Under the pieces are notes generated by a model. It searched no databases. It was not told the DNA's origin and was given only the letters and a program-made list of their open reading frames with translations. This document shows positions 45,641 through 56,502 of a stretch of 64,000 bases of DNA, piece by piece. Every line of letters starts with the position of its first letter. Within the stretch, counting starts at the first letter, position 1. Both the position numbers and the translations under genes were made by a program. Source of the DNA: Pantoea nemavictus (GTDB taxonomy: Bacteria; Pseudomonadota; Gammaproteobacteria; Enterobacterales; Enterobacteriaceae); contig NZ_JBBGZW010000001.1 in assembly GCF_037479095.1 (NCBI RefSeq), positions 620,001 to 684,000 of the forward strand. Direction: 5' to 3'.

Positions 45641-48493
45641 TTACCCTTCCCTGCCTTTCCTGACGCGTTCCGCGTATACCGCCAGCGTGCTTATCAGTAC
45701 ATCCAGCGTCACGGGTTTCGACAAGCAGTTATCCATTCCTGCTTCCATACAGCGCTGCTTCTCTTCCGCCAATGCATTCGCCGTTACGCCAATCACCGGG
45801 AACGTATGTCCTAACTGACGCAGACGTTGTGTCAGGCGATAACCATCCATATTCGGCATATTGACGTCGCTTAGCACAATATCGATGTGGTTGCGGCTCA
45901 GCACATTCAGTGCATCCACCCCATCCTGCGCCGTTTTGGTCTGATACCCGACGGTACCCAGCTGCTCTGACAGCAGCATACGGTTGATAGGATGGTCATC
46001 CACGATCAGCACGATAATATCTTCAAAGGTCGCCGCCTCTTTTGCTGCCACCAGCTGCAGCGGCGCGGCGGTTTCGCTATTGATGTTGATGCGATAGATG
46101 CGGCCCAGTAGCTGTGGCAAATCGTGTAACATCGCGCTGCTTTGAATCCAGCGACCGGGCTCCGTTTCATGCGGCATATCGATGTGCTCACCACAGATGC
46201 GAATACGCGCGCGCCCGCTTGGTGCGGGAAGCTCATCATGATCGCTGATGATCACATCATCGCTTGCCGCCTGGCCGTGGTAATAAGCCACCTGAATACC
46301 CTGCTGCTGCAGCAAGCGCAGCAGGAAGCTGGCGAGATACTCATTGCGCATATCCAGCCAGATAGCTTTTTCCTGCAAGCCATCCAGCAGCGGTGGCGCC
46401 GCGAGTTGACCGGAATAGATGGGAATCCGCACCACAAACTGGCTGCCCATGCCCGGTTCCGAATCAACTTCGATATCACCATCCATCATGTTGATGAGTT
46501 TTTCACAGATCGCCAGGCCCAGCCCGGTTCCCTGGAAATTACGCTGCACGCCCGATCCCACCTGGAAGAACGGATCGAACAGACGCGTCACCTCTTTGGC
46601 CGGGATGCCTACGCCAGTGTCACGCACGCGGAACGCCAGATAGCCCTCTTTCACGTATGCATGCAGAATGATGCAGCCGGTGTGCGTGAACTTGATGGCA
46701 TTGTTTAGCAGGTTAGAAATCACCTGCTGCAGACGCATGGCATCGCCATCCATCGTCAGCGGCACATCGTTCTCAATAAACACATACAGCGTCAGCCGCT
46801 TGCGTACCACCAATGAGAGATAGTTGCTGGCGATGTGATTGACCACCTCGCGTGGAGAGAACGGATGCGGTTCGATTTTCAGCTGTTCAGATTCGATTTT
46901 TGAGAAGTCGAGAATGTCGCTGATGATTTTTAACAGCAGGCTTGACGAGTTATTCATCGCTGTCACCAGCGAATCCACTCCTTTCGGCAACACTTTTGTC
47001 TGCAGCAGATCGAGGTTACCGATGATGCCGTACAGCGGGGTACGCAACTCGTGGCTGACGGTGGCAAGGAACATCGATTTCGACTGGCTTGCCTGCTCGG
47101 CAGAGTGCGCCATCTCCTGTAGCGATTGCTCCATGCGTACGCGCGCCGAGACATCCACCAGCACGCAAATCGCTACGTTTTCATTACGGTAGCGTGAATG
47201 CACGAAGCTAATTTGCAGGTTGGTGTTGCTGCCGGTCAGCACATCAACAAAGTTGACCTGCTGACCGCCGATAATTTCGTTCAGCCGCTGGCGATCTTCC
47301 TGCGTTAGCAGCGTCAGATAGTTGTGCGCCAGCTCATTACTCAAAATGTTGGTGCCGTCGCTGGTGCGCAGAATGCAAATTCCTACCGGCGCAGAAGCGA
47401 CAATCTTGCGGTTAAACTGTTCATGCTCTTCCAACCGATGCGCATTCTCTTCTGCCGGCAGGAACATACGGCGCTCAAATATCCACGCCAGGGTGAATAA
47501 AATCACTGCCGTGAAGATGTTAAGCAGCAGCGCGTTAATCAGCATCAGCTTAAGCTGATCCATCAATACGTTGGTCGACAGTGACCACACCACATTGAGA
47601 TTCGACGGCGGCAACGGTTTTTTCAGCACCAGCTGGCGATAGCTGTCGAGATAGCCAAACCAGGTGTTGTTATCCGGCAGATCGTCCAGCGAATAACCCG
47701 GCCCGCCGCGACGCGAGCTGATCAGTGGACGATAGTTTTCATCGGTGATGGTCGCCACCAGCGGTAAACCGCCAGGCTGAATAAACTCATCCAGACGGAT
47801 ATTCTGCTCTACGCCCAGCAGCGCCTGCAGCTTGTTGGCCACATACACCGGCATCACCATATAGAAGTTGCCTACGCCCGGCTGCGCACTGCTGGTAATC
47901 CAGTACATTGGTTGGCGGCGCTCTTCTTCATTGCCGTTGCGATAGTGCAGCACGCGCTCGCGCAGCGCTTTCAGACTGCGTTCGCGATCGACCGTATTGT
48001 TGCTGCCGATGGTGAAATCTGCCAGACACTGATTTTCGCCACCGATGAAGAACACGCGGTTCAATTCATACGCCGAGGCGAAATTGCTTTTCCAGTAATT
48101 GATGTAGTAGCTGAGCGAATCCAGCGAATTGCGCCAGGTGTTGCTCATTGAGGTGCAGTCGCCATCGGAAAATAGCGGCGTGAACTGCGGCAGCGTCCCT
48201 TTGCCTGGCGGTAAACCGTTGATCACATCCAGACCGTTAGCGCTGCTGCTCAGGCGATTTTCGGTGATGTATTTCAGTTCGCGCATCACATCCGCCGAGT
48301 GGCGTATATACCACTCCATCTGCCCGTAATTGGTGGCAAACTCCTGACGAACCGCGTTTTCTTTCTCATGCAGCACGTTAATGATGTAGAAAGTGGTCAG
48401 CAGCGCACCCAGCGCCCAGAGCAGCAACGCCAGCGCACGAAACAGATAGCGCGAAATACGGAGCGTGGTGCGAAAGGAGACGAGATATTTCAA
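45641..48493 (-). CDS. rcsC: RcsC, hybrid sensor kinase/phosphatase
   Basis: RcsC starts the Rcs phosphorelay with RcsD and RcsB, in response to RcsF/IgaA-sensed envelope damage. The 950-residue protein has two membrane segments around a periplasmic domain, a PAS-like region, a histidine kinase with His481 (VSHELRTPLYG) and HATPase motifs (NNAIKFT; DTGVGIPAK; GTGLGLAIC), and a receiver with Asp876 (IVLSDVNMPNMDG). The periplasmic domain (residues ~50-310) is diverged from E. coli. The start is TTG (MKYLVSFRTT). Confidence 0.95.
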   Translation of the reverse strand: MKYLVSFRTTLRISRYLFRALALLLWALGALLTTFYIINVLHEKENAVRQEFATNYGQMEWYIRHSADVMRELKYITENRLSSSANGLDVINGLPPGKGTLPQFTPLFSDGDCTSMSNTWRNSLDSLSYYINYWKSNFASAYELNRVFFIGGENQCLADFTIGSNNTVDRERSLKALRERVLHYRNGNEEERRQPMYWITSSAQPGVGNFYMVMPVYVANKLQALLGVEQNIRLDEFIQPGGLPLVATITDENYRPLISSRRGGPGYSLDDLPDNNTWFGYLDSYRQLVLKKPLPPSNLNVVWSLSTNVLMDQLKLMLINALLLNIFTAVILFTLAWIFERRMFLPAEENAHRLEEHEQFNRKIVASAPVGICILRTSDGTNILSNELAHNYLTLLTQEDRQRLNEIIGGQQVNFVDVLTGSNTNLQISFVHSRYRNENVAICVLVDVSARVRMEQSLQEMAHSAEQASQSKSMFLATVSHELRTPLYGIIGNLDLLQTKVLPKGVDSLVTAMNNSSSLLLKIISDILDFSKIESEQLKIEPHPFSPREVVNHIASNYLSLVVRKRLTLYVFIENDVPLTMDGDAMRLQQVISNLLNNAIKFTHTGCIILHAYVKEGYLAFRVRDTGVGIPAKEVTRLFDPFFQVGSGVQRNFQGTGLGLAICEKLINMMDGDIEVDSEPGMGSQFVVRIPIYSGQLAAPPLLDGLQEKAIWLDMRNEYLASFLLRLLQQQGIQVAYYHGQAASDDVIISDHDELPAPSGRARIRICGEHIDMPHETEPGRWIQSSAMLHDLPQLLGRIYRININSETAAPLQLVAAKEAATFEDIIVLIVDDHPINRMLLSEQLGTVGYQTKTAQDGVDALNVLSRNHIDIVLSDVNMPNMDGYRLTQRLRQLGHTFPVIGVTANALAEEKQRCMEAGMDNCLSKPVTLDVLISTLAVYAERVRKGREG

Positions 48494-48603
48494 AAGAGAC
48501 TCACTGGCGGCAAGGGGTTATCAGGATGTTGAAAAACTCTCATACACTAGCTTTATCGGCCCTAAAAAGCCAGTTGGCGTGCGCCGTTAGCGTAAAACTC
48601 AGA

Positions 48604-48641
48604 TAAAAAAACGGCAGGTCAATTTACTGACCTGCCGTTTT
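48604..48641 (-). terminator. Terminator of gyrA
   Basis: On the reverse strand, AAACGGCAGGTCA / TGACCTGCCGTTT with a six-base loop is followed by a run of T. It lies 16 bases past the gyrA stop and isolates gyrA from rcsC downstream. Confidence 0.93.
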
Positions 48642-48656
48642 CAACAACCTTACGGA

Positions 48657-51296
48657 TTACTCTTCGTCGTCCGCTTCCGGCGCTTCGTCATCGCTGTCCA
48701 CTTCCGGCGCGATATCTTCTTCGCCTTCCGCTACGCTGCCGTCGATGGCGTCGAGTTCTTCCTCTTCCACCGGCTCAGCAACACGTTGCAGACCCACAAC
48801 GTTTTCATCTTCCGCGGTACGGATCAGAATCACGCCTTGGGTGTTACGGCCAACCACGCTGACTTCCGACACGCGGGTACGCACCAGCGTACCGGCATCG
48901 GTGATCATCATAATCTGATCGCCGTCCACCACCTGTACCGCGCCGATAACCGGGCCGTTACGTTCGGTGACTTTAATCGAGATGACGCCCTGCGTCGCAC
49001 GCGACTTGGTTGGATACTCGCTGTTGGCGGTACGTTTACCGTAACCGTTCTGCGTCACGGTGAGGATCGCGCCCTCTTCACGTGGCACAATCAGCGACAC
49101 CACTTTGTCGTTGGCGGAGAGCTTGATACCGCGTACGCCAGAGGCCGAACGGCCCATCGCACGTACTGCAGTTTCAGCGAAGCGCACCACTTTACCGGCG
49201 GCAGAGAACAGCATCGCTTCGTCGCTACCGTTGGTTAATGCCACACCAATCAGCTCATCATCCTCACGCAGGTTGATGGCGATGATGCCCGCGCTACGCG
49301 GACGGCTGAACTCCTGCAGCGCCGTTTTCTTCACGGTACCGCTAGCGGTTGCCATGAAGATGTTGAAGCCTTCCGTGTATTCACGCACCGGCAGGATGGC
49401 GGTGATACGTTCGTTGGCTTCCAGCGGCAACAGGTTGACGATTGGGCGACCGCGCGCACCACGGCTGGCTTCCGGCAGCTGATAGACTTTCATCCAGTAG
49501 AGACGGCCACGGCTTGAGAAGCACAGAATGGTGTCGTGGGTGTTGGCCACCAGCAGACGATCGATAAAGTCTTCTTCTTTAATACGTGCGGCTGATTTGC
49601 CTTTGCCACCGCGGCGCTGGGCTTCGTAGTCGGTCAACGGTTGATATTTGACATAACCCTGATGCGACAGCGTTACCACCACATCTTCCTGATTAATCAG
49701 GTCTTCGATGTTGATATCGGCGCTATTAGCGGTGATTTCAGTACGACGTGCGTCGCCGAATTGATCGCGCATCAGCTCCAGCTCTTCACGGATCACTTCC
49801 ATCAGGCGCTCAGCGCTCTGCAGGATGTAAAGCAGCTCAGCGATCTGATCCAGCAGCTCTTTGTACTCGTCGAGCAGTTTTTCGTGCTCCAGGCCGGTCA
49901 GTTTCTGCAGGCGCAGATCCAGAATCGCCTGGGCTTGCTGCTCGGTCAGATAATATTGACCATCGCGGATACCAAACTCGGCTTCCAGCCACTCCGGACG
50001 CGCGGCATCGTTACCGGCACGTTCCAGCATGGCGGCAACGTTACCGAGATCCCACGACTGTGCCAGAAGGCCCAGTTTCGCTTCCGCAGGCGTTGGAGCA
50101 CGACGAATCAGTTCGATAATCGGATCGATGTTCGCCAGCGCAATTGCCAGGCCTTCAAGGATGTGGGCACGATCGCGCGCTTTGCGCAGTTCGAAAATGG
50201 TACGGCGCGTCACGACTTCACGACGATGGCGCACGAAGGCTTCAATGATGCCCTTCAGCGTCATGATCTTCGGCTGGCCCTGATGCAGCGCCACCATGTT
50301 GATACCGAAAGAGACCTGCAGCTGCGTCAGTGAGTAGAGGTTGTTGAGAACCACTTCACCGACCGCATCGCGTTTGATCTCAATGACAACACGCATGCCG
50401 TCTTTGTCAGATTCATCACGCAATGCGCTGATGCCTTCAACACGCTTCTCTTTCACCAGCTCAGCAATCTTCTCGATCAGGCGCGCTTTATTCACCTGAT
50501 ACGGCAGTTCGTGAACGATGATGGTTTCACGGCCGGTCTTGGCATCGGTTTCTACTTCGCCACGTGCGCGGATGTAAATCTTGCCGCGCCCGGTGCGATA
50601 AGCCTCTTCGATGCCGCGACGACCATTGATAAACGCCGCCGTCGGGAAGTCTGGCCCGGTGATGTGCTCCATTAAGCCTTCAACGGTGATGTCTTCATCT
50701 TCGATGAAAGCCAGACAGCCGTTGATCACTTCCGTGAGGTTGTGAGGCGGAATGTTGGTCGCCATACCTACCGCGATACCGGAAGAACCGTTTACCAGCA
50801 GGTTAGGAATTTTGGTTGGCAGGACTTCAGGAATCTGCTCGGTGCCGTCATAGTTCGGCACGAAATCGACGGTTTCCTTTTCCAGGTCAGCCAGCAGCTC
50901 CGAGGAGATCTTCGCCATACGCACTTCGGTATAACGCATCGCTGCAGCGGAGTCGCCGTCGACCGAACCAAAGTTACCCTGACCGTCAACCAGCATGTAG
51001 CGCAGGGAGAACGGCTGGGCCATACGTACAATACTTTCGTATACCGCGGAATCGCCGTGCGGGTGATATTTACCGATGACGTCACCGACCACACGGGCGG
51101 ATTTTTTATAGGGTTTATTCCAGTCGTTACCCAGTTCGCTCATGGCAAAAAGCACACGGCGGTGTACCGGCTTCAGACCATCACGCACATCGGGTAAGGC
51201 TCGGCCAACAATGACCGACATGGCGTAATCGAGGTAGGAGTTTTTTAACTCTTCTTCGATATTGACCGGTGTAATTTCTCTCGCAAGGTCGCTCAT
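48657..51296 (-). CDS. gyrA: GyrA, DNA gyrase subunit A
   Basis: GyrA forms the breakage-reunion part of the A2B2 gyrase that introduces negative supercoils. The 879-residue protein has the catalytic Tyr122 (AAMRYTE), the quinolone-resistance region [13 protein letters not shown] with Ser83 (wild-type, sensitive) and Glu87 (E. coli has Asp), the six-bladed C-terminal domain with the GyrA box QRRGGKG, and an acidic tail ([10 protein letters not shown]). It is slightly longer than E. coli GyrA (875). Divergent from ubiG. Confidence 0.97.
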   Translation of the reverse strand: MSDLAREITPVNIEEELKNSYLDYAMSVIVGRALPDVRDGLKPVHRRVLFAMSELGNDWNKPYKKSARVVGDVIGKYHPHGDSAVYESIVRMAQPFSLRYMLVDGQGNFGSVDGDSAAAMRYTEVRMAKISSELLADLEKETVDFVPNYDGTEQIPEVLPTKIPNLLVNGSSGIAVGMATNIPPHNLTEVINGCLAFIEDEDITVEGLMEHITGPDFPTAAFINGRRGIEEAYRTGRGKIYIRARGEVETDAKTGRETIIVHELPYQVNKARLIEKIAELVKEKRVEGISALRDESDKDGMRVVIEIKRDAVGEVVLNNLYSLTQLQVSFGINMVALHQGQPKIMTLKGIIEAFVRHRREVVTRRTIFELRKARDRAHILEGLAIALANIDPIIELIRRAPTPAEAKLGLLAQSWDLGNVAAMLERAGNDAARPEWLEAEFGIRDGQYYLTEQQAQAILDLRLQKLTGLEHEKLLDEYKELLDQIAELLYILQSAERLMEVIREELELMRDQFGDARRTEITANSADINIEDLINQEDVVVTLSHQGYVKYQPLTDYEAQRRGGKGKSAARIKEEDFIDRLLVANTHDTILCFSSRGRLYWMKVYQLPEASRGARGRPIVNLLPLEANERITAILPVREYTEGFNIFMATASGTVKKTALQEFSRPRSAGIIAINLREDDELIGVALTNGSDEAMLFSAAGKVVRFAETAVRAMGRSASGVRGIKLSANDKVVSLIVPREEGAILTVTQNGYGKRTANSEYPTKSRATQGVISIKVTERNGPVIGAVQVVDGDQIMMITDAGTLVRTRVSEVSVVGRNTQGVILIRTAEDENVVGLQRVAEPVEEEELDAIDGSVAEGEEDIAPEVDSDDEAPEADDEE

Positions 51297-51472
51297 GGAG
51301 CCGCTATCCCTCTACATAATCCCGGATTTAAAGGTGCGAAAGTATATCACATCGCTTCCCTTCGGTGAACGTAAACCAGGGCTTAATCCCGCTTTTCCTT
51401 CGCCGTCAGAGATGCGCTCACAGCGCTTAAGCGTTTATACTGAGGGAATATTTTGTCTGGAGTAATGATTCA

Positions 51473-52198
51473 ATGAGTGAACAACCGCAGGAAAGCCGCC
51501 AGAACGTGGACCACGCCGAGATTGCTAAGTTTGAGGCCGTGGCATCCCGCTGGTGGGATTTAGAAGGTGAATTTAAGCCGTTGCACCGTATCAATCCCCT
51601 GCGGCTTGGCTGGATTGCGCAGCACAGCCATGGCCTGTTTGGTAAGAAAGTGCTGGATGTCGGCTGCGGCGGCGGCATTCTGGCTGAAAGCATGGCGCGC
51701 GAAGGGGCTGAGGTAACCGGCCTGGATATGGGTGCGGAGCCGCTGGAAGTGGCGCGTTTGCACGCGCTGGAGAGCGGCGTTAGCGTCAATTACGTGCAGC
51801 AAACCGTGGAAGACCACGCCACAAGTCACGCCGGTCAATATGATGTGGTGACCTGCATGGAGATGCTGGAGCACGTACCGGATCCGCGTTCCGTGGTATT
51901 AGCCTGCGCGCAACTGGTAAAACCGGGTGGTGAAGTGTTCTTCTCCACCATTAACCGTAATCCCAAAGCCTGGCTGCTGGCGGTTTTTGGCGCCGAATAC
52001 GTGCTGCGCATGGTGCCGCGCGGCACCCATGACGTGAAGAAGTTTATCCGCCCTGCTGAATTGCTGAACTGGGTGGATGAGACGCCACTGCGTGAGAGAA
52101 ATATGATTGGCCTGCACTACAACCCACTTACCAACCAGTTCCGACTCGGTCGTGGCGTTGATGTAAATTACATGATTCATACCCACCGTCAGGATTAA
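51473..52198 (+). CDS. ubiG: UbiG, ubiquinone O-methyltransferase
   Basis: UbiG carries out both O-methylations of ubiquinone biosynthesis (the 2-polyprenyl-6-hydroxyphenol and the final step). The 241-residue SAM-dependent enzyme has motif [17 protein letters not shown], the substrate/membrane insertion region ([15 protein letters not shown]) and the conserved [11 protein letters not shown]. It is divergent from gyrA with about 176 bases between them, as in E. coli. Confidence 0.96.
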   Translation: MSEQPQESRQNVDHAEIAKFEAVASRWWDLEGEFKPLHRINPLRLGWIAQHSHGLFGKKVLDVGCGGGILAESMAREGAEVTGLDMGAEPLEVARLHALESGVSVNYVQQTVEDHATSHAGQYDVVTCMEMLEHVPDPRSVVLACAQLVKPGGEVFFSTINRNPKAWLLAVFGAEYVLRMVPRGTHDVKKFIRPAELLNWVDETPLRERNMIGLHYNPLTNQFRLGRGVDVNYMIHTHRQD

Positions 52199-52250
52199 CC
52201 AGCCGGGTGCGCATCAGTGCGTACCCTGCGAAAATTCTCGCTGCTATTGT

Positions 52251-52274
52251 CAGGTCGTCGTATAGGGCGACCTG
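52251..52274. repeat. Imperfect palindrome after ubiG
   Basis: CAGGTCGTC...GGCGACCTG is an inverted repeat with one G-U pair and a six-base centre, about 53 bases past the ubiG stop. It is similar in motif (GGTCG/CGACC) to the repeats at 12371 and 56476 but has a different centre. It has no T tract; it may be a degenerate member of the same repeat family. Confidence 0.45.
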
Positions 52275-52589
52275 CTATCCAGATCAATTTCCTTTTAGAC
52301 GCGCCCCGGCCTTTTTTATAGGCTGAACAAGTCACAAAAAATTCATAAGCAATTTTAGATAAGTTCGCTGCTGGCGGCCTTGTCAGGGCTTTTTTGGCCT
52401 AAGAAAATTCCTGAACCGCAGTTGTTGCACAAGAAACACGCGTCCGATCATAAAGTGAAAAAAAAGTGCTTAACGGTTGACACTAAGTGCAGGCCTTGCG
52501 GCACGCGGATCCAGGATTTTAGCCAGCCGCTAAGGACGATTTTTTAGTGAAAATCAACTCTTGTTAAGAAGAGATTGCTGACTAGAATA

Positions 52590-52605
52590 CTCACCATATT
52601 GTTGT
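52590..52605 (+). promoter_or_regulatory. Putative NrdR box 1, upstream of nrdA
   Basis: CTCACCATATTGTTGT resembles the NrdR consensus (ACACWATATWTWGTGT-like). A better site at 52621-52636 is 31 bases further, three helical turns, the usual spacing of paired NrdR boxes. Confidence 0.55.
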
Positions 52606-52620
52606 TCAAACTTCCCGCAC

Positions 52621-52636
52621 CCCCTATATATAGTGT
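52621..52636 (+). promoter_or_regulatory. Putative NrdR box 2, upstream of nrdA
   Basis: CCCCTATATATAGTGT contains the core TATATAGTGT of NrdR sites, as in E. coli nrdA. NrdR represses ribonucleotide reductase genes when dATP is abundant. It directly abuts the DnaA box at 52637-52645. Confidence 0.65.
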
Positions 52637-52645
52637 TTATCCACA
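52637..52645 (+). promoter_or_regulatory. DnaA box before nrdA
   Basis: TTATCCACA is the perfect strong DnaA box. In E. coli DnaA binds the nrdAB promoter and ties it to the cell cycle. Two further sites with one mismatch (reverse CTATGCACA) occur in the direct repeat 52666-52690. Confidence 0.8.
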
Positions 52646-52665
52646 GGCTTACTCACAACGAGCGG

Positions 52666-52690
52666 CTTGTGCATAGACCTTGTGCATAGA
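52666..52690 (+). repeat. Tandem 12-base direct repeat before nrdA
   Basis: CTTGTGCATAGA occurs twice, 13 bases apart (52666-52677 and 52679-52690). The reverse complement of each contains CTATGCACA, one mismatch from a DnaA box. Reported here as a likely DnaA array rather than a simple repeat. The 538-base region from ubiG to nrdA otherwise holds the AT-rich nrdA promoter. Confidence 0.6.
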
Positions 52691-52736
52691 TGGGGGATAA
52701 ATACGTCATTCATGCATGGACAGGTAAAAACGCGAC

Positions 52737-55022
52737 ATGAACCAAAGTCTGCTCGTTACTAAACGCGATGGCCGCCAGGAGCGCATTGATCTCGACAAAA
52801 TTCACCGTGTACTGGATTGGGCAGCCGAAGGGCTGAACAACGTTTCAGTTTCACAGGTTGAACTGCGCTCACACATTCAGTTCTACGATGGCATCAGAAC
52901 CTCTGATATTCATGAGACCATCATCAAGGCTGCCGCAGACCTGATCTCCCGTGATGCGCCAGATTACCAGTACCTGGCCGCGCGTCTGGCTATCTTCCAC
53001 CTGCGTAAAAAAGCTTACGGCCAGTTTGAACCGCCGAAGCTGTACGATCAGGTGGTGAAGATGGTTGAGATGGGCAAATATGACCGTCATCTGCTGGAAG
53101 ATTACAGCACCGAAGAGTTCGAGCAGATGGACGAGTTCATCGACCATTGGCGCGACATGAATTTCTCCTACGCCGCGGTTAAGCAGCTGGAAGGGAAATA
53201 TCTGGTGCAGAACCGCGTCAGCGGTGAAATCTACGAAAGCGCCCAGTTCCTCTACATTCTGGTGGCGGCTTGCCTGTTCTCGGGCTACCCGCGCGAAACC
53301 CGTATGGATTACGTGAAGCGCTTCTATGATGCGATCTCGACGTTCAAGATCTCGTTGCCGACGCCGATCATGTCCGGCGTGCGCACCCCAACCCGTCAGT
53401 TCAGCTCTTGCGTGCTGATCGAGTGCGGCGATAGCCTTGACTCTATCAATGCCACCTCCAGCGCCATTGTGAAATACGTTTCACAGCGCGCCGGTATCGG
53501 CATCAACGCTGGCCGCATCCGTGCGCTGGGTAGCCCAATCCGCGGCGGCGAAGCGTTCCACACCGGCTGTATTCCGTTCTATAAGCATTTCCAGACTGCA
53601 GTGAAGTCCTGCTCGCAGGGCGGCGTGCGTGGCGGTGCCGCTACGCTGTTCTACCCAATGTGGCATCTGGAAGTGGAAAGCCTGCTGGTGCTGAAAAACA
53701 ACCGTGGCGTTGAAGGCAACCGCGTGCGTCACATGGATTACGGCGTACAGATCAACAAGCTGATGTACACCCGCTTGCTGAAAGGCGAAGACATCACCCT
53801 GTTCAGCCCGTCTGACGTGCCTGGCCTGTACGACGCGTTCTTCGCCGATCAGGACGAGTTCGAGCGTCTGTACACCAAATATGAGAAAGACGACAGCATC
53901 CGCAAGCAGCGCGTGAAAGCGGTTGAGTTGTTCTCACTGATGATGCAGGAACGTGCTTCAACTGGCCGTATCTACATTCAGAACGTCGATCACTGCAACA
54001 CCCACAGCCCGTTTGATCCGAGCATCGCGCCGGTTCGTCAGTCGAACCTGTGCCTGGAAATCGCGCTGCCGACCAAACCGCTCAACGATGTAAATGACGA
54101 AAGCGGCGAAATCGCCTTGTGTACGCTGTCGGCCTTCAACCTGGGCGCGATTAACAGCCTAGACGATCTGGAAGAGCTGGCGACCCTCGCAGTGCGTGCC
54201 CTTGATGCGCTGCTGGATTATCAGGATTACCCCATCCCGGCAGCCCAACGCGGCGCCATGGGCCGTCGTACGCTGGGCATCGGCGTGATCAACTACGCCT
54301 ACTACCTGGCGAAAAACGGCGTGCGTTATTCTGATGGCAGCGCCAACAATCTGACGCACAAAACCTTCGAAGCGATTCAGTATTACCTGCTGAAAGCCTC
54401 GAACGAACTGGCGAAAGAGCAAGGTGCTTGCCCGTGGTTCAAAGAGACCACTTATTCGCAGGGCATTCTGCCAATCGATACCTATAAAAAGGATCTCGAT
54501 GTGGTGTGCAACGAGCCGCTGCATCTGGATTGGGAAGGTCTGCGTGAGTCGATCACCACGCACGGGCTGCGCAACTCTACGCTCTCTGCGCTGATGCCAT
54601 CCGAAACCTCTTCACAGATTTCGAACGCGACTAACGGTATCGAACCACCGCGCGGACACATCAGCATCAAAGCATCAAAAGACGGCATTCTGCGTCAGGT
54701 GGTGCCAGAGTATGAGCGTCTGAAAGATCAGTACGAACTGCTGTGGGAAATGCCGTCCAACGACGGTTATCTGCAGCTGGTTGGCGTGATGCAGAAGTTT
54801 ATCGATCAGGCAATTTCGTCGAATACCAACTACGACCCGAGCCGTTTTGCCAATGGCAAAGTGCCGATGAAACAGTTGCTGAAAGATCTGCTGACCGCCT
54901 ACAAATTTGGCGTGAAAACCCTGTACTACCAAAACACCCGTGATGGTGCGGAAGATGCACAGGACGATCTGGCCCCTTCCATTCAGGATGATGGCTGCGA
55001 AAGCGGCGCATGTAAGATCTAA
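52737..55022 (+). CDS. nrdA: NrdA, class Ia ribonucleotide reductase large subunit
   Basis: NrdA reduces ribonucleoside diphosphates to the deoxy forms, with NrdB supplying the radical. The 761-residue protein is the same length as E. coli NrdA. It starts with an ATP-cone domain ([20 protein letters not shown]) for allosteric activity control. Active-site cysteines sit in [20 protein letters not shown] and ALCTLSAF, and the C-terminal swinging thiols in [11 protein letters not shown]. It leads nrdA-nrdB-yfaE. A dyad (AGGGCCG/CGGCCCT, 55035-55056) lies between nrdA and nrdB. Confidence 0.97.
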   Translation: MNQSLLVTKRDGRQERIDLDKIHRVLDWAAEGLNNVSVSQVELRSHIQFYDGIRTSDIHETIIKAAADLISRDAPDYQYLAARLAIFHLRKKAYGQFEPPKLYDQVVKMVEMGKYDRHLLEDYSTEEFEQMDEFIDHWRDMNFSYAAVKQLEGKYLVQNRVSGEIYESAQFLYILVAACLFSGYPRETRMDYVKRFYDAISTFKISLPTPIMSGVRTPTRQFSSCVLIECGDSLDSINATSSAIVKYVSQRAGIGINAGRIRALGSPIRGGEAFHTGCIPFYKHFQTAVKSCSQGGVRGGAATLFYPMWHLEVESLLVLKNNRGVEGNRVRHMDYGVQINKLMYTRLLKGEDITLFSPSDVPGLYDAFFADQDEFERLYTKYEKDDSIRKQRVKAVELFSLMMQERASTGRIYIQNVDHCNTHSPFDPSIAPVRQSNLCLEIALPTKPLNDVNDESGEIALCTLSAFNLGAINSLDDLEELATLAVRALDALLDYQDYPIPAAQRGAMGRRTLGIGVINYAYYLAKNGVRYSDGSANNLTHKTFEAIQYYLLKASNELAKEQGACPWFKETTYSQGILPIDTYKKDLDVVCNEPLHLDWEGLRESITTHGLRNSTLSALMPSETSSQISNATNGIEPPRGHISIKASKDGILRQVVPEYERLKDQYELLWEMPSNDGYLQLVGVMQKFIDQAISSNTNYDPSRFANGKVPMKQLLKDLLTAYKFGVKTLYYQNTRDGAEDAQDDLAPSIQDDGCESGACKI

Positions 55023-55034
55023 TCTCATCTTGTC

Positions 55035-55056
55035 AGGGCCGGCAACGGTCGGCCCT
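55035..55056 (+). other. Intra-operon hairpin between nrdA and nrdB
   Basis: AGGGCCG and CGGCCCT form a 7-base stem with an 8-base loop 13 bases past the nrdA stop. There is no T run, so it is more likely an mRNA-stabilising or processing hairpin than a terminator. Confidence 0.5.
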
Positions 55057-55075
55057 CTTCACATTTGGACTCAAA

Positions 55076-56206
55076 ATGGCTTACACCACATTCTCGCAGA
55101 ACAAAAATGACCAGCTAAAAGAGCCGATGTTCTTTGGCCAGTCCGTCAACGTTGCCCGTTTCGATCAGCAGAAATATGACATCTTTGAAAAGCTGATTGA
55201 GAAGCAGCTCTCCTTCTTCTGGCGTCCGGAAGAAGTCGACGTGTCGCGCGATCGTATCGATTACCAGGCGCTGCCAGAGCATGAAAAGCACATCTTTATC
55301 AGCAACCTGAAGTATCAAACGCTGCTAGATTCGATTCAGGGACGTAGCCCGAACGTGGCGCTGCTGCCGCTGATTTCCATCCCTGAGCTGGAAACCTGGA
55401 TTGAAACCTGGGCGTTCTCCGAGACCATTCACTCGCGCTCTTACACCCACATCATCCGTAATATCGTGAACGATCCGGCGGTGGTGTTTGACGATATCGT
55501 CACCAATGAACAGATTCTGGCGCGCGCGGAAGATATCTCGAAGTACTACGATGACCTGATCGAGATGACCAGCTACTGGCATCTGCTGGGCGAAGGCACG
55601 CATCAGGTGAACGGTAAAACCGTCACCGTTAATCTGCGCGATCTGAAAAAACAGCTCTATATCTGCCTGATGAGTGTCAATGCGCTGGAAGCGATTCGCT
55701 TCTATGTGAGCTTCGCCTGTTCATTTGCTTTCGCCGAGCGTGAGCTGATGGAAGGTAACGCCAAAATCATTAAGCTGATTGCTCGCGACGAAGCGCTGCA
55801 CCTGACTGGCACCCAGCATATGTTGAACCTGCTGCGTACCGGTGAAGATGATCCAGAGATGAAAGCGATTGCCGCCGAGTGCCGCGACGAATGTTACGAC
55901 CTGTTCAAGAAAGCAGCCGAGCAGGAAAAAGAGTGGGCAGAGTATCTGTTCAGCGGCGGTTCGATGATCGGCCTGAATAAAGATATTCTTTGCCAGTACA
56001 TCGAGTACATCACTAACATCCGTATGCAGGCCGTTGGCCTGGACCTGCCGTTCCAGACGCGTTCGAACCCCATTCCATGGATCAATTCATGGCTGGTATC
56101 GGACAACGTGCAGGTTGCACCGCAGGAAGTCGAAGTGAGCTCGTATTTGGTCGGTCAGATTGATTCTGAAGTAGGCGAAGACGATTTCGACGGTTTCCAG
56201 CTGTAA
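55076..56206 (+). CDS. nrdB: NrdB, ribonucleotide reductase small subunit
   Basis: The 376-residue class Ia R2 subunit carries the diiron-tyrosyl radical cofactor. Iron ligands lie in the helices [19 protein letters not shown] (tyrosyl radical in SRSYTHI), FAERELMEG and RDEALHLTG. The C-terminal tail ([12 protein letters not shown]) holds the peptide that binds NrdA. It lies 53 bases after nrdA and is followed two bases later by yfaE. Confidence 0.97.
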   Translation: MAYTTFSQNKNDQLKEPMFFGQSVNVARFDQQKYDIFEKLIEKQLSFFWRPEEVDVSRDRIDYQALPEHEKHIFISNLKYQTLLDSIQGRSPNVALLPLISIPELETWIETWAFSETIHSRSYTHIIRNIVNDPAVVFDDIVTNEQILARAEDISKYYDDLIEMTSYWHLLGEGTHQVNGKTVTVNLRDLKKQLYICLMSVNALEAIRFYVSFACSFAFAERELMEGNAKIIKLIARDEALHLTGTQHMLNLLRTGEDDPEMKAIAAECRDECYDLFKKAAEQEKEWAEYLFSGGSMIGLNKDILCQYIEYITNIRMQAVGLDLPFQTRSNPIPWINSWLVSDNVQVAPQEVEVSSYLVGQIDSEVGEDDFDGFQL

Positions 56207-56208
56207 TT

Positions 56209-56469
56209 ATGAGTCGTTCTGTTGTTATTCTGCGCAGCTCCGGCTCCCGGCTGGAGTGCGCAGAAGATCACCCTAATCTGCTGGCCACGCTGGAAGCGAA
56301 TAATCTTTGCGTGGAGTTTCAGTGTCGTGAAGGCTATTGCGGTTCTTGCCGCCTGCGCTTGCTGAAAGGCGAAGTGGATTATGCGGAGACCCCGTTGGCG
56401 TTTGTGCAGCAAGGCGAGATTTTGCCGTGCTGCTGTCGCGCTAAAGGGGAGATTGAGATCGAGTTTTGA
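56209..56469 (+). CDS. yfaE: YfaE, 2Fe-2S ferredoxin for NrdB
   Basis: YfaE maintains the NrdB diiron-tyrosyl cofactor by supplying electrons. The 86-residue plant-type ferredoxin has the cluster cysteines in CREGYCGSCRLRLLKG plus a fourth at CCCRAKGE. It starts two bases after the nrdB stop, so it is translationally coupled. Confidence 0.95.
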   Translation: MSRSVVILRSSGSRLECAEDHPNLLATLEANNLCVEFQCREGYCGSCRLRLLKGEVDYAETPLAFVQQGEILPCCCRAKGEIEIEF

Positions 56470-56475
56470 GTTGTT

Positions 56476-56495
56476 GGTCGCCATGAATGGCGACC
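56476..56495. repeat. Palindromic intergenic repeat, copy 2
   Basis: GGTCGCCAT-GA-ATGGCGACC lies between the 3' ends of the convergent yfaE and yfaY. It matches copy 1 at 12371-12392 except for one base of the centre and the outermost G/C pair. It may act as a bidirectional stop as well as a repeat. Confidence 0.75.
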
Positions 56496-56502
56496 CTTCG
56501 AA

